Below are positions 48,400 through 60,604 of a stretch of 64,000 nucleotides of DNA, piece by piece. The stretch is taken from NCBI GenBank assembly GCA_019055375.1, contig JAHQIW010002093.1, positions 434,001 to 498,000 of the forward strand, in the 5' to 3' direction. The notes beneath the pieces were generated by a model, which was not told the origin of the DNA, searched no databases, and saw only the letters and a program-made list of their open reading frames with translations. How positions within the stretch are numbered: position 1 is the stretch's first letter; each line of letters begins with the position of its first letter. The DNA is from Parelaphostrongylus tenuis. Its lineage: Eukaryota > Nematoda > Chromadorea > Rhabditida > Metastrongylidae. Position numbers and translations under genes: made by a program.

Positions 48400-49860
48400 C
48401 TGAAGTACTTAAGGTATAGCTTTACCTACTGACGTTTGATTGATGTATAAGAATAGTTTGTGTGTTATAAGAATTTCATAGCTATAAAAGATTGAAATAT
48501 CACAAATGAAACCTTTATAACTGTGTTACTGAGAAGAACGATTACATATCAGAAACTTCCTTATCAAGAAAATACATCCATGCAGAAAGAAACTACTTTC
48601 CACTTGTTATTGAACATTATCCTCGCATTTCATCTATTTTTGTAGTCATTCGATAGCTTGAAAATTCCAAGTTTATTTATGAAAACGTTTTCATAGTATG
48701 CTCGACTAGCAAAAAGAAAATAACGTCTTGCTTTTGGTGGAATTACCACGCTGTTTGAACATTACAGCGGATTTTTTGGGAATTACGTAGTGAGATTTTG
48801 ATTCTGAAAGAATTTATGCTAGAAAAAGATAGACATCTTTTAAAGTGAGTTCTATTATTGAATTTCCAATAGAAAGAACCCTCGTTTACCGTAGAAATCT
48901 TTACTTTCCAATATGAATGCTACGCTTCCTGAGGAAACAACTTTCAAATTCTTATTACAATAATTGTATGGGTGTAAGTAGCATTATATTTTCTACACAA
49001 TGTGACTTTTGGAAGTGACATATGTATAGGTGGTTTTACTATTCTGTCGACATAAGCCTTGGTTGAGTCGGTACTCATCATTTTGTAGTATATTTCTCCA
49101 AAAGGAACTCATCTTTCCACAGAAATTTTTGGAATACTTACTGACGCTGTAGATTTTCTACTTTGTTCAACAGTTAACAACTTATATGATCAACATCAGC
49201 AACAAAAAATTACCCTTGCTCATATATTAATATCTATGAACAAATTACCATTGTTGCGTTAGCTTTGTAATTCTTAAAATGGTGCTTCCTCGTTTTCAAC
49301 TGAACTGCTAGAAGTGATTCGATAGCTTGAGAAACGGAGATTTCTCCATTCGACTTGGCTTTTGGAAAGGCCGTTTTACTGCGCTGCACCAGCGAAGAGA
49401 GTGCACCTTGCCTTCCGGGGTATTCTGCCCGCTGCTTCAACTTCACAGCGGGCTCTGTTGGCAGTCAGATGATAGAATTTAGACAGTTGGAACCTTTCCT
49501 AGCCGCAAAAAATAGCATGCAGCCACGGGATTCCTAAAGGCATTTCTAGTAAGGGACGCCCTTGCGTCTCAGCAATCCGCATTTGTCATTGAAAAGGACA
49601 TCCATTGAAAATAAACATATTTCGAGCTTGTATTGCACATCCTTGTCGCTTACCTTGCCAGAGTGAGACCTTCTATACTTTTTATTTGTCCATTGGACAT
49701 TAATCTACAATCATTCCCTTAATATTGGGCATATCTAGTTCATATAAGTCGATTGATTTCCAGTATCTGAGTATTACGTTTCATAGAGCGTCTCTTGAAG
49801 CGAGCAAAGAGTAGGACAAAATCCTAGGTGACGACACATTCTACGACAACTCATCGATTA
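48400..49860. other. AT-rich spacer with TCATTCGATAGCTTG motif copies
   Basis: Copies of the dispersed motif occur at 48,646-48,660 and about 49,317-49,332. No exon was recognised. Confidence 0.4.
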
Positions 49861-49864
49861 TCTC

Positions 49865-51634
49865 TTTATCGGTTTCCTGATGAAAGTAGGCGCAATACAA
49901 TGCAAAATCGGCTCAAGCTTCGAAATTTTCTTTTTTCGGAGCTTAGTAAGGTCAAATTGGCTCGCAATTTTCTTTAATCAACAGCTCTAAAGGAGCATCT
50001 CCAAGATTAGTGAATGCCGAGACATTGCAAGCGAGAAATATTCAGTGCTTAATAATGTGTAGTGGTATGCAAAAACATTTGCGTCAGCCCGGAACCGAAC
50101 CCAGATCTCACTCTTTCCTGGAGATTGTGGTGAATATCCGTCAGCATAAGTGCGTATAATGTCGATAAGTGACTGCCTACGCCAGACTGTAGACGGTTGG
50201 CTATTGACAGATAACGCGATGTAGCGTAGATGTGCAAAACTACGACGGTGGTGCAGTGGTTCAGCACACGCTCCCGGAAAGGTGAGATCTGAATTCGAAT
50301 CCCGGCTGACGCAAATGTTTCTGCACACCACTCTACATTATTGAGTTTATTGTAACATCATTTCACCGCAGTTCGCGGTCAAATAAAATGAAATCTGATT
50401 CAGTACTCAGTTTTCTCAAAATGCCTGTAGCTTTTCGTATAGAGTCGTTTCATACTGAAGAAGTATTAGGCCTCTCTTTTACATATAAACCACAATATTG
50501 TATCCAATCGCTGAAAGTGAAGTGGGCGACCCATGGGAGGCAACAGGATAGACTACGTTTGTTGTCCACTGATGAATGGCCACAGCGACCTGCACGTGTT
50601 CACATTGAAGTTTTTCTGAGAGGTTGGAATTTGAAGGAAAGTACGGTTAATCTCCATGAAGGCAATAAACTGAAGAATACGTGAAATACGCAAGATTATT
50701 AGACAAAACCGGTGACATTTGTTTCAGCGCCGAATAAAGTCCTCAATAAAGTATCAATGCACATCCATAAAACGAATATCCATAGAATGATAGAATAAAG
50801 CCTATTCTATAATTTTATATAGATTCCATTCTCTGAAGTGCACTAATAATCCAAAAAGCATTTGGAGTTGTCAATGAATTAGTTTGACAGGCAGCATACA
50901 CCATCATCGTTCACAATTTATTCATTGCTCTGAAATTTTCAGTCACAGTGTTTGGGTCGAATTTTTTTTGAATATTGACGAATTTCTTTGGTTTTATGAT
51001 TTTTTCTGTTATTGTATGTATTGGAAATTAGCAAAACTTAAGCATCATGGTTTGCTATATACAGCTTATTATAATTTACTGAATGCCAAAAACATGTAGC
51101 ACGTGATTGTGTAGTGAACCAGTGCTTTTCTTTACACGATAAATGACTCCGTGGCTCCGTGGTCGAGCAGTTGTGATGCTCGTCGCGGCGCGCGTGGAGT
51201 CAACCTTCACCCACCCCTCTCCGGCAGTCAGCAACAACATCCCATGGAATATCACAGCAAGGCTATCTTTGAGATTGCATGGAGACTCGCTCAACCAGTA
51301 TTCCACGACGTTCAAGAAGAAGACGATCAAGCAAATTGAATGCTAGAAGTAGTGGGATCAGCACAGTGAAAAAAAAAACACTGTGATGACGAATCAAATG
51401 AAGTGCTAAAGTTTCACAAGAGACATGCAAGCTCCAAAGGCTTATAAACGTGTAGAGTAGATCGTGCTGCATCGAAATATGACGACCTACCCAGAAATTT
51501 TCTCTAAAATTGGAAAAACCCCATTCAAATAACGAAAATCGCGCACCGTTTTGCGATTCGCGCTGCGTATAACTATTTGTGCCACCGTCCTAAAGTGATT
51601 GAATTTTCCGCAACTGCAGGCTCTGAATCCTAAC
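49865..51634. other. Duplicated block downstream of receptor copy C
   Basis: Colinear with 28,530-29,440, interrupted by the foldback element at 50,045-50,395. No open receptor exon. Confidence 0.5.
50045..50395. repeat. Foldback tRNA-like element with probable target-site duplication
   Basis: A reversed head (TTTGCGTCAGCCCGGAACCG, 50,079-50,098) faces a forward head (ACGGTGGTGCAGTGGTTCAG, then the B-box-like ATTCGAATCCCGGC). The tail CACCACTCTACATTATTGAG runs on to GGTCAAATAAAATG. The flanks TTCAGTGCTTA (left) and TTCAGTACTCA (right) look like a duplicated target. The B unit has a single TGCAGTACTTA at the matching place near 28,690. Confidence 0.65.
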
Positions 51635-51805
51635 AGCAATATGGACAATATAATCCAAAACACGAATGCCAGTAGAAGACCGTCATGATCTGTGTTATAT
51701 ATGAAGCACAGCATATATGAAGCACAGCAAGTCAAAGAAGCTCAGCAGAGTCGCATTTTACTGCACTGCTACTTCAGCAGTGCCACATAGAACCAAACCA
51801 AACAC
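51635..51805 (-). pseudogene. Receptor exon 2 remnant (second paralogue, C unit)
   Basis: The minus strand reads VFGLVLCGTAEVAVQ, stop, NATLLSFFDLLCFIY. After a 16-base tandem duplication (TGCTGTGCTTCATATA twice) it continues DHDGLLLAFVFWIILSILL. It aligns with exon 2 of copy A and with 29,445-29,587. The TAA at 51,758-51,760 falls at the same codon as in the B-unit remnant. The acceptor is mutated and the frame is broken by the duplication. Confidence 0.62.
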
Positions 51806-53390
51806 TTATACGTGAAAGTCTCACTTTTTGCTTTTTCCTTAGAAGAAACAAAGATTTTCATCGATTTTGTGATTAGAGCAGTGACTAGGCAACATGTTTC
51901 TAACTCCATAAACAGCTACGGCACTTCTGCTTCCTGCAACGATCTATCATTGAGCATTATTGTCGTTATAAGGCATTTGGTATGGACAATAACAGAGCTG
52001 TCTTGAGATATACGAGTTACATCTAATCAGTTAACATGGTTTCAAAGAAGAAGGAAAATGATGGATACGTTCAAAGTTAATGCTTGCGAACTGAATAAAA
52101 TTTGCTGAAAGTGATTACAAAGGCTAGGCACTCGTAAAACTTTCGTTCACTTCTACCGAAATCTGCAGCGGTGACTTTATCTGTTAGCGAAGGCTTCTTA
52201 ACACATTCCACATACCAAACAATCACCTGGTTGCAAGGATTTGGCTAATTTCACCCGATGAAATTATGGAACGCATTTCATACCAGGCGCAGAAATAGCA
52301 GATTATCCAGGCCCGAACTCACCTGTGTCTCAAGCATTGTATTTCATTCCGTATCAAAAACACGTGGACAGGAAAGCCAACAGCCAATCAAGTAAACCTT
52401 TAGGGGCGCACAGGACGAAAAAACACAACGGTTTGGACTTTGATGTGCTAGTAAAACTCCTAAGGCAAGAATCAAAGGCATCATCGCAAAAAGCCCTTGA
52501 GGTTTCATAGACAAACCGAAAAATCCAAAAATGAATAGGACGAAAGAGTGTCTCAACATAACAGGTGATATGGCACCTAATCTCAGATTCATTTTCTAGT
52601 CTGAGTATGGTTCATTTTTCACGGTGTGTCACATAATATCAGTGACCCCTCCCATATAGGTAGAATTAAGGTGGGGGTTTTCAAAAGGACCAGACTGCTA
52701 AATTGTTTCGTATTGAATTCTTGATGCATACGAAATATTAACCGAATAATCAAACTTGTTATGATATATTACGTCAAAGCTTTGACGAAAGCGGAGTCTC
52801 TGAAACGTTAGTCATCAAATTTTGAGGGAGAAGATGCACCAACCTCGAGTGACTTTTTAATGACTTATCTATTTTTACGCCATTTACAATTTTATCGTAC
52901 GGATCCCAGTACTACTAGCATTCATTCGTTTTTTGCTCTTGAATGACGTAGAGTATTGGTCGAGTATGTCTTCCTGTAGTCTCGAGGGTAGCCTGGCTGT
53001 GGCGTTCTATAGAGCGTTTTCTTGTGAAGCGCCGGAGAGTATTGGGGGGGGGGAGGTGGAGCTCGGATCCACGCGTGTCGCGACGAGCATCACAGCCGCA
53101 CGGCGCTTCCATGAATATCTTAATTAATGAAAAGGACAGTTCGTGATAAACGTGATGTGTGACCAGAATCCCTCGAATCAAAGTGTAGCTGCAGACCATG
53201 ATTACGGCAAACACGTTTTAGTCCTGATATCCTGGTGGGAAAAGCAGCTCACCAGTGTTCAAATCCATATACACTGACAGTATTTTTGTCCTATTTATAC
53301 CATTCATAAATACCACTCAAGATCAACTGAGTGTACAGCACTGCCCATTTAGTGAATTCTTTCACTTGTTGGTACGTGTAAATAGTACGT
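51806..53390. other. Decayed spacer with a Penelope-like end
   Basis: Partly similar to 29,590-30,250. An end-like motif (AGTCTCTGAAACGTTAGTCA) at about 52,795 resembles the other Penelope-like termini. A hydrophobic minus frame at 52,344-52,592 has no counterpart in the B unit. Confidence 0.35.
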
Positions 53391-53394
53391 CTGC

Positions 53395-53530
53395 GTCTCC
53401 TCTATGTAAGGGAGTTCTCCCCAAGAGGGATTGGCTCAGACGAAAGGCGCTGTGCAATTGATGAGACTGAAAGGCCGAAATACGTGCACTGCACTGTATA
53501 TGTCTCCATAACAGACCACATGCATGGCTA
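53395..53530 (+). repeat. CACGTGT-core repeat
   Basis: GGCTCAGACGAAAGGCGCTG, then GAGACTGAAAGGCCGAAATA and CATAACAGACCACATGC. It is nearly identical in layout to 63,760-63,895. Confidence 0.65.
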
Positions 53531-56009
53531 AATTTAATTATGAGGCATGCCCTTTTTATTTTCCACTTTGTCTTTTTCAAGGAATGTATGGTCTAGCACA
53601 GTGGTAATAGAGTTTGATCTAGCTCCTGGGCTCACAAATCCCTTCATTATTCCGGAGTTGCATTTTGAAGAATCGCCCGAGAAGATGGATATGAAGGCTT
53701 ACTGTGTATACAATCACCTATGGCGATGTTAGGTAAAATCGAAGGCACATGCGTTAGAGATACATCGATGACAAAGCTTTATCATTCCTGTCTTTGCACT
53801 TCTCTAATTATAACATAGTAGAACACAATTGGTGAGTAATTAAGATACAAAAAACAATAGCAGATTGATATACTTCTCTTTTTATCCGTCTACATCCGTA
53901 CTGATGAGTCTGTCGATACAACTTTCTGCCTAACTGTTTGCTCACTTGTGAATAGTCTTGACGTTCTGAACTATTGAAACAAGGCGTTTTGGCAATACGA
54001 ACGATAACAACTTGAGTTTTGGAATTCATAGTTACCTGCTTTCAATACGAACATTAAGGCCACTCACCATGGCATGTTTTGAATGCACCGTTTTCTTGCC
54101 GAGATGAGAGAAACGGAAATGGAAGAGAACAACGATGAGGCTGCAAATCACAAAGTTCAGTAAGAAAAATCTGTTTCAACAAAGCATTTGACCAGTTTTC
54201 GTTTTCTCCTTTGGGCAGAGTAACACGCACAAACAAGATATTCGCATGTATGAAATGACACCTTCATGTGTTTCTTTCCATATTCCGGCACGAAATGTGT
54301 CACCCCCGATACCTCACACATTTTTGAACGCCTGTGCAAATCAGATTTTTTCCATTATAGCTGTCATGATCCAACTTTGCTAACTCTATTCTAACTCTAT
54401 TATTATATTCCTGTAATCGAAAGCACAAGTAGTTTCGCGCTTAGAAGATCTCTTCAACAGGCTCGTGGTACTTGGCTCCATCGCGCATGCAACGCTCCTC
54501 AATCGCTCTCTCCTCAGAAAGTCGACAGATTGGTAACATCCGTGTCTGGAAGGGTAGCAGCACTACCTTTACACATTGGTGAAGCACGTCTTTGTATAAA
54601 TCAAACACGTGTTCATTTAATGTTAATTATAATAGAATGCGGGGTGTATATCTCCAATGTTGATCAGCATCGAGAGCTCTATCCTCCATCCCATAGGCAA
54701 CAAAAGCTACTGAAATGCTAGATGTCGAGCAGACAATAAGTTTTGAAAAATCCTTGACATGGATTCATTGCATGTAGGAACTCCGCTCAAAGTGATAACA
54801 TACGTAAAAAGAATGAAGGCACCTCTCCTTGTTGAGTTCAGGAACTCAAAGACAGATAATGAGAGTGCAGTAACTGATCGTCGTATTGTCTGCTTCCATC
54901 TATACTCACATTTCGTTATTTTACGACTATCTGTTTCCCATTACCAGCAACCGTATCTAACTATGCGGCAAGTGCGAAATGATGTTAATGTAGTACTTAC
55001 CCATCCAAAGCAAAGCCCAGCTCCCATAGAAATGTGCCAGTGAAGTAAATAGCCCAACGATTTTCAAAAAGCGGGCGAATCCAATTAGAGCTAACATGTT
55101 GGAAAAAGAAATGCACCGTTTGAAATTAGTGCCTGTAACTGATAGGATGTACTATTCTAGAAAAATTTATTCAAGAGTTTCTCACAAAATTCACTGAAAT
55201 ATTCTGCACAATTGATAGTTAAGTGTTGAAGCTTTACCTGTTTAAAAAAACGGATTTCCATTCTTTGCCTCCTTCGGTAGGCGGCATCTATGTAGACACC
55301 TTCGGATTTATGAGACTGTATGAGCTTAAATCACAAAATCATAACTACTATAGACATCTCTTTCTTTATAAATTTTTATAGCATATTAAAAGGTCGCCTT
55401 TACATAAGAAAATAGCTATCGTGTGATTCACGGACTTCCATTATAGAGCGATCTCTAGACGGCTGTTAGAAATCTCTTTGTAATGGAATGTCCGTAAATC
55501 TCATATAACGCTTTCTCATGAGCGACATAATCATGAGCAAAAACGCGGGCAAAAGTGACCATCTGCTCTTCTAAAACTCAAGAAGAATCAGAGTACGGAG
55601 TTCTCTGTTCCGACTACGCTAAAGATGGCTTATTCGTTCTCTTACACGTTTCATATTGGCTATCAGCCAACAATCAAAACTTTGACAGCTTTTGACAGTT
55701 ACACTAAGAAGCTTGGGAGGTCGCTTCAAAAATTAATCTCCTATCCGTATCTTCGTTGGAGCCGACGAGCCACAAGCGAATATTGAGTATCTACGCTCAG
55801 ATCCATTAGAGTATATGCGAACACCTAAAAGTAAACAGTGAAAATACGTATACATTACTTTCCAGATTTTGAAAGGGCCCGCGATGCGGCAACGTTGGCT
55901 TAGACGAGTTCGGCATGGCTGGTAAAGTCTCAGGGCTGTGTTATGTTGTCATAATCTCAAAAAAAGTAAGTTGATCTGTAAAAGCTCTAAAATGCTCTCG
56001 GCGTTTGTC

Positions 56010-56080
56010 AAACCCTGAGAAATGCACCACGCATTCTTCTTCAATTTTTAACTTCGTTTGAGGTGATAAATTTGAGCGCA
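56010..56080 (-). repeat. SINE family 3 remnant in intron 4 of copy C
   Basis: TGAGAAATGCACCACGCATT, then CTTCTTCAATTTTTAACTTC and GTTTGAGGTGATA. Absent from the matching flanks in copy B. Confidence 0.5.
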
Positions 56081-58099
56081 ATCAACTTATCACTAACCGT
56101 GCGTTTAGACCTCAAACACACTGATGTGACGCAGTCCAGTAGACAAATTAGTATCAGAATACCCAGTTTGGTATTGGTCTCTAAGACGGAATCCTATTAT
56201 GTAACCGCATGATGCACGGTAGCCCGTCCACCTCCATTGCACTGTATCGAAAACGAAGAAACATCTCTCGGCTAAAAGAAAGCATAGTGTTAGAGAAACA
56301 CTCTGAAAGTTCTGAACAGATCTGTCTGTTTTCATGCATCATGTTTGAATTCTACTTGAGCACATTTCATAACTGAAAAAAATATTTGTGATACGTGCAG
56401 TTCGTCATGCAAGTTGTCTGCATGCACTCAGTTTAATGATTTGAAAAAAATACTCGGCCACTAGATGCGGTAGTAAATTTCTCACATGGGTTGTAAAAGA
56501 GGTAGCGCTCATAATGCATTAATCAAAGGTAATATGGAAAGCGTACGTGCTTGCTGGTTTGCGCCTAAGGCTAAGCAAGTCCATCATCAACTTGATGTTG
56601 CCAAGATTATACCAAGCAGATTGAGAAGGATATAGTGAGCCGACGTCATACAATGATCGGCCTCCACAAATTTTGTCCAAGTGGGTATTTCTAAAACCTC
56701 CATCGGTTCTTTTCAGTTCTAAAGGGACAAGTGAAAAACAGACCTCATTTGCTCGGCAGAAATTGATCATAGCAGTGTAGTAGCCATTTGAACTAAGATT
56801 TCAGGCTACAGCGGCGCATCGCCACTTTTCCAAAATACCCTTTTATAATGATGCAGCATCCAGAAAAAATTATGCTTTACACCCGCCGTGCGCCTTTATT
56901 TCTATGCGCGTATTCGCTCGAAGCACGAAAAGCATTTCAGCGTGTAGAGAATTTCTCGTAATACCAGAATTATACTTTTCATCTAGAGTTTCTGTCGATG
57001 TGGTGAAAAAGTCCTCAATTGAATAACAATAATTTCAACGCTATAGATTGTTTCCACCCTCCGCCCTTGCCCACCTCCCTCCTTTCCCTGCGATCCGTGA
57101 TTTAGTCAGTGAACATGGTCGGCGAATGTAAAGCTCAGATCAATTCTCCGTGCCAAGGGTACTTTTGAAAATAAGCACAACGTTGAAATCACTGGAACTT
57201 ACAATATCGAATGATTACTGATAGTTCTAAAGAAAGAGCTCTGTCCGGAGAGGTTTTGAGCACATAACTTTTCTTAACACTACAGCGCTGTAAAGAGAGC
57301 TTTTTCTAAAAGCAAACATATTTTTGAGGCGGCTTGGGGCTGTAGTCTGAAATCTCAACTTTTGAATGGTTTCTAAGACTCCTATGAAATTTTCTGTTCA
57401 GCGAAGGAGGCTGGTTTTTCATTCATCCCACTATAACTTAGAAAGTACTGAATAGCTTCCTTAATGAGCGTGCAAATGAGCATCGCTAGGTCTCTATGCT
57501 ATTGTAATGTCCATAGGTCTCATTCTTCTCAGTAACACGAATATGATTAACGACAAAAAATTTCTTCATCATATTTTCTGCAATAACGTTGAGTGATATG
57601 TAAAACTCTGAGCTCAATCGGGAATCAAATCACCCTTGGTTCAGAATTTCGTATATCTCTCAACATTATTGGATTTATAGCTACTACATCATAAAACTGC
57701 TGAAATTACGAAAAATAAGAATTCCTATAGATTTTCCACATTAATAAACAACCTGAGTCGACATAAAATTTAATATAAGCTATTTGGTTAATGTTTCAAA
57801 TTCTTTGTGTCCTTCAAAGCCTATCTGACTTGAGTCGATGATCCACAGTTAATCGGTGTTCAATACGTGCAGACTTTCGACTCGAATCGGTCGGAATTAA
57901 ACTCAAATGCATTGTACAGTAGTTGATAACGCTTTCCACAAAACGCTGCTACACATTGTGGGCCATATGTGACGGAGTGCCACAGGACCACTATCGTCAA
58001 AAAGCAGATTATGTTGAATGGTAATAGATCAGCAGCTGTCCGGTGCGGAATAGCAACTACCGAGTGGTGTCTTTTGCTCAAGCTGTATTCTTTCTTGGT

Positions 58100-58330
58100 C
58101 AGAATTATTTTTATTTGACCGTCACTTGCGGTGGTATGAATGTTACAGTATACCCAATATTGTGGAGTGCTGTGTAAAGCGTCGGCGGATGCAACGGTTT
58201 AGCACACGCTCGCGGAAAGAGTGAGATCTGGGTTTGAATCCAGGCAGACGCAAATGTTTCTGCATACCACTTCACATTACTGGGTATACTTTTTTCACCG
58301 AGTTTTGTCATTATCACAACCATCACCTAC
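58100..58330 (+). repeat. Foldback tRNA-like element in intron 3 of copy C
   Basis: The inverted tail (TTTATTTGACCGTCACTTGC, then TATACCCAATATTGTGGAG) precedes the head GGCGGATGCAACGGTTTAGC with the B-box-like GGGTTTGAATCCAGGC. The partial forward tail (CACTTCACATTACTGGGTAT) follows. The minus frame across it is a by-product. Confidence 0.6.
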
Positions 58331-60068
58331 ATTGTAAGGGAAACAACCTGCAGACATGCGATTCAATCGGTCTGGATCTGCTGAGCAGAAATGCATAAGT
58401 CGTTCTCAAAACTATTCTCAATGTCAGCCTCGCATTTTCTCATTAATATAGAAACATCGCTTATTGTTGTTGAGATCTGATTGAAGTCAACTATAAAGAT
58501 TTAATGACAAATACGTCAAAACTCACTCCAAAATTGTGGTGTTGACTGGAGGAAACTGAGCACCCAGCAAATCAAAACGGCGAAAGTCGTATTTTTGACA
58601 CCTAGTAGAAAAGAAACCCGCAGTGGCAGCGCTATGGCAATAACTCTGTTCAAGTGCGATTGCAAGGTGAGAATAGACGTGAATATTCCACAGCATGTAA
58701 ATCACCATACCGAACAGTTTACCTACCAGTTTTTGTGGATATACTGCTGCCACTGCAAATGATGAGATTCTCTTTTCTGTATACATATGTAAGTCACTGA
58801 AATTATTTTCATATCAGACAGATAATCATGTTTTTGTTCATCGTAGTACACATAGTGTCATGTGCCATAAAAGTTTTTCAAAACTAAGAAAAAATAAAGT
58901 CAAAAACAAAACTTATTCAAAGAGCAACTGTTTCAACTTCGAGCCTGACCATCTTTTCAAGTGATTGATTTTCTAAAGATTCTCACTATACTTTCGCCAA
59001 AACTGGCTCGACTTATTCGCAAATCATTCCTGAGTAACCAGAGTAAAAGATCTACTTCGTTTACTTCTCAATTTCTAATTTTTTACAGAAACGGGTTTAT
59101 TACTTGTATTTATAACTGAGCCCTATATTAGGTGAGTGGAGAAATTACAAAAATGGCAATTTCTGATTTGAAATGAATTAATCAAATTCGCTATCTCAGA
59201 TGAAACCGTTAGGCTTTTTGGCTTATAGCATAATTCTCAAAATGATAAAATCTTTATAAGATTATACGTCAGAATGGGATTTCACCCCATCTTCAAAACT
59301 TTGCTTCTTTCACGCTTTCAGGATAGTACAAGGTTCCTTCCATGCTAATATACCAAATTCGGCAATGCGCTTCCTGGCTCATTAGGCTTATCTACTGAGA
59401 AACTTCATTTCACGCTTCTGTCTTACTATGCACAGGAGACTAATGTAATGTTCTTGCTGCTAGTTCTATATGAAAAACCACTCACAAAGCGGTATAAATA
59501 TTTTAACAGTGGCCATAAGATTTGAAATCTCACAATAATGTGACAGGGGTACTCCAAAAGACGAAGAAAAGTAGAACACCCATATTGGCGATAGTGTGGG
59601 ACAAGCACAGTAGACCAAACGAATTCCGCAATGCTGGATTGTATCGCACTGCTAGTAAAGCAGCGGCGTTTGAGATCAAACCAAACACTCCTATCTGAAA
59701 GTCATATATTCCCTATTTCGTAGGAAGGATCTACTATGCTACTCAATATCTGAGCGAAGTGGTGAATCAACAACGTTGTTCTTCATGACATTCACCGATA
59801 GGGTACTAATACTTCTATGAGTGATTTTTGGTGAATCAATCTCTCTCCACTGCTTATTAGTTGATAAGGACATCAGCAGAGTTGCATTAGAGTAAGGTGC
59901 ATGCTATCTTTTATCTTGGGCATTAGTGATTAGATGTTTTGAGTTTTCAAGCGATCTTATACATTTATTCGTTTTAAAAGGCAACTCGAAACTCACTACG
60001 ACCATGATCGCAGACACTGCAATGTTTTCCTCGTGAACATAAAAGGAAGTAGATGAGTGGTTTGGCAT

Positions 60069-60076
60069 CTGAAAAC
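60069..60076 (-). promoter_or_regulatory. Splice or trans-splice acceptor before the copy C start codon
   Basis: GTTTTCAG abuts the ATG at 60,068. Confidence 0.5.
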
Positions 60077-60604
60077 GGTGCTGGTTTCCTATTGATAAAA
60101 ATTTGGACACAGAAAAAAAACGGTGTTGAACGAAAGATTAAGTGCAAACGTCGCCTTCATAATCATGCCACTTGCTCGAGAAACAAATGTGAAAACGTTA
60201 CACGGAGCCCCCAACTCCGGTCTGACATTAGTCGTTGGGTATCATTTACCTTTTTGTAGTGCGCAACATTACCCCCCTATGGCCTCAAGTGCTGAACTTT
60301 TCTACACAATAAATTTTGACTGCAGAGAATTCAGCGACTTATAGATGCAAATGTTCATCGCGCGAGTTTCTTCTATTAGGGTGAGGGCTTGTGCATAAAT
60401 TCACTTGAAACAACAATAATCATTCTTCGAAATAAAGACCATTATTACCCTGTCAACGATTTGCAAGCTTCTGGAGCTGCTGGAAATGCCATTCTTTGAA
60501 TTTCGATTCAAAAACTCCTGACATGCCTCTTCAACTTGATCTACTGTCTCGACTCGGAATTGAGGCAGAAAATGCTCTACTGAAAGGAAAAGACCATAAT
60601 CGGG
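60077..60604. other. Duplicated 5' flank of receptor copy C, shortened
   Basis: The first 250 bases resemble 3,904-4,130 and 40,671-40,900. After that the similarity stops, and about 2 kb present in A and B is missing before the next shared block. Confidence 0.45.

Larger units (their letters stand above)
53942..60068 (-). pseudogene. Srx-type serpentine chemoreceptor, copy C, eight exons with several frameshifts
   Basis: Same gene as copy B. Exons: 59,997-60,068; 59,534-59,694; 58,527-58,752; 56,098-56,271; 55,238-55,315; 55,001-55,132; 54,068-54,140; and a short last exon near 53,942-53,970 whose acceptor is ambiguous. Motifs kept: MPNHSSTSFYVHEEN; VFGLISNAAALLAVRY; CFFVFDTVQWRWTGYRASC; RRRQRMEIRFFKQ; LWELGFALDG; HFRFSHLG. 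Exon 3 is 226 bases against 224 in A and B (extra base in ACAAAAAC and in CACTTGAAC). Exon 4 is 174 against 173 (GGATTCCG). Exon 6 has an extra C (TTCCAAC). All are single-base gains, no coding stop arises by substitution, and all splice borders are canonical. Either this is a young pseudogene or the assembly has indel errors. Confidence 0.75.
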
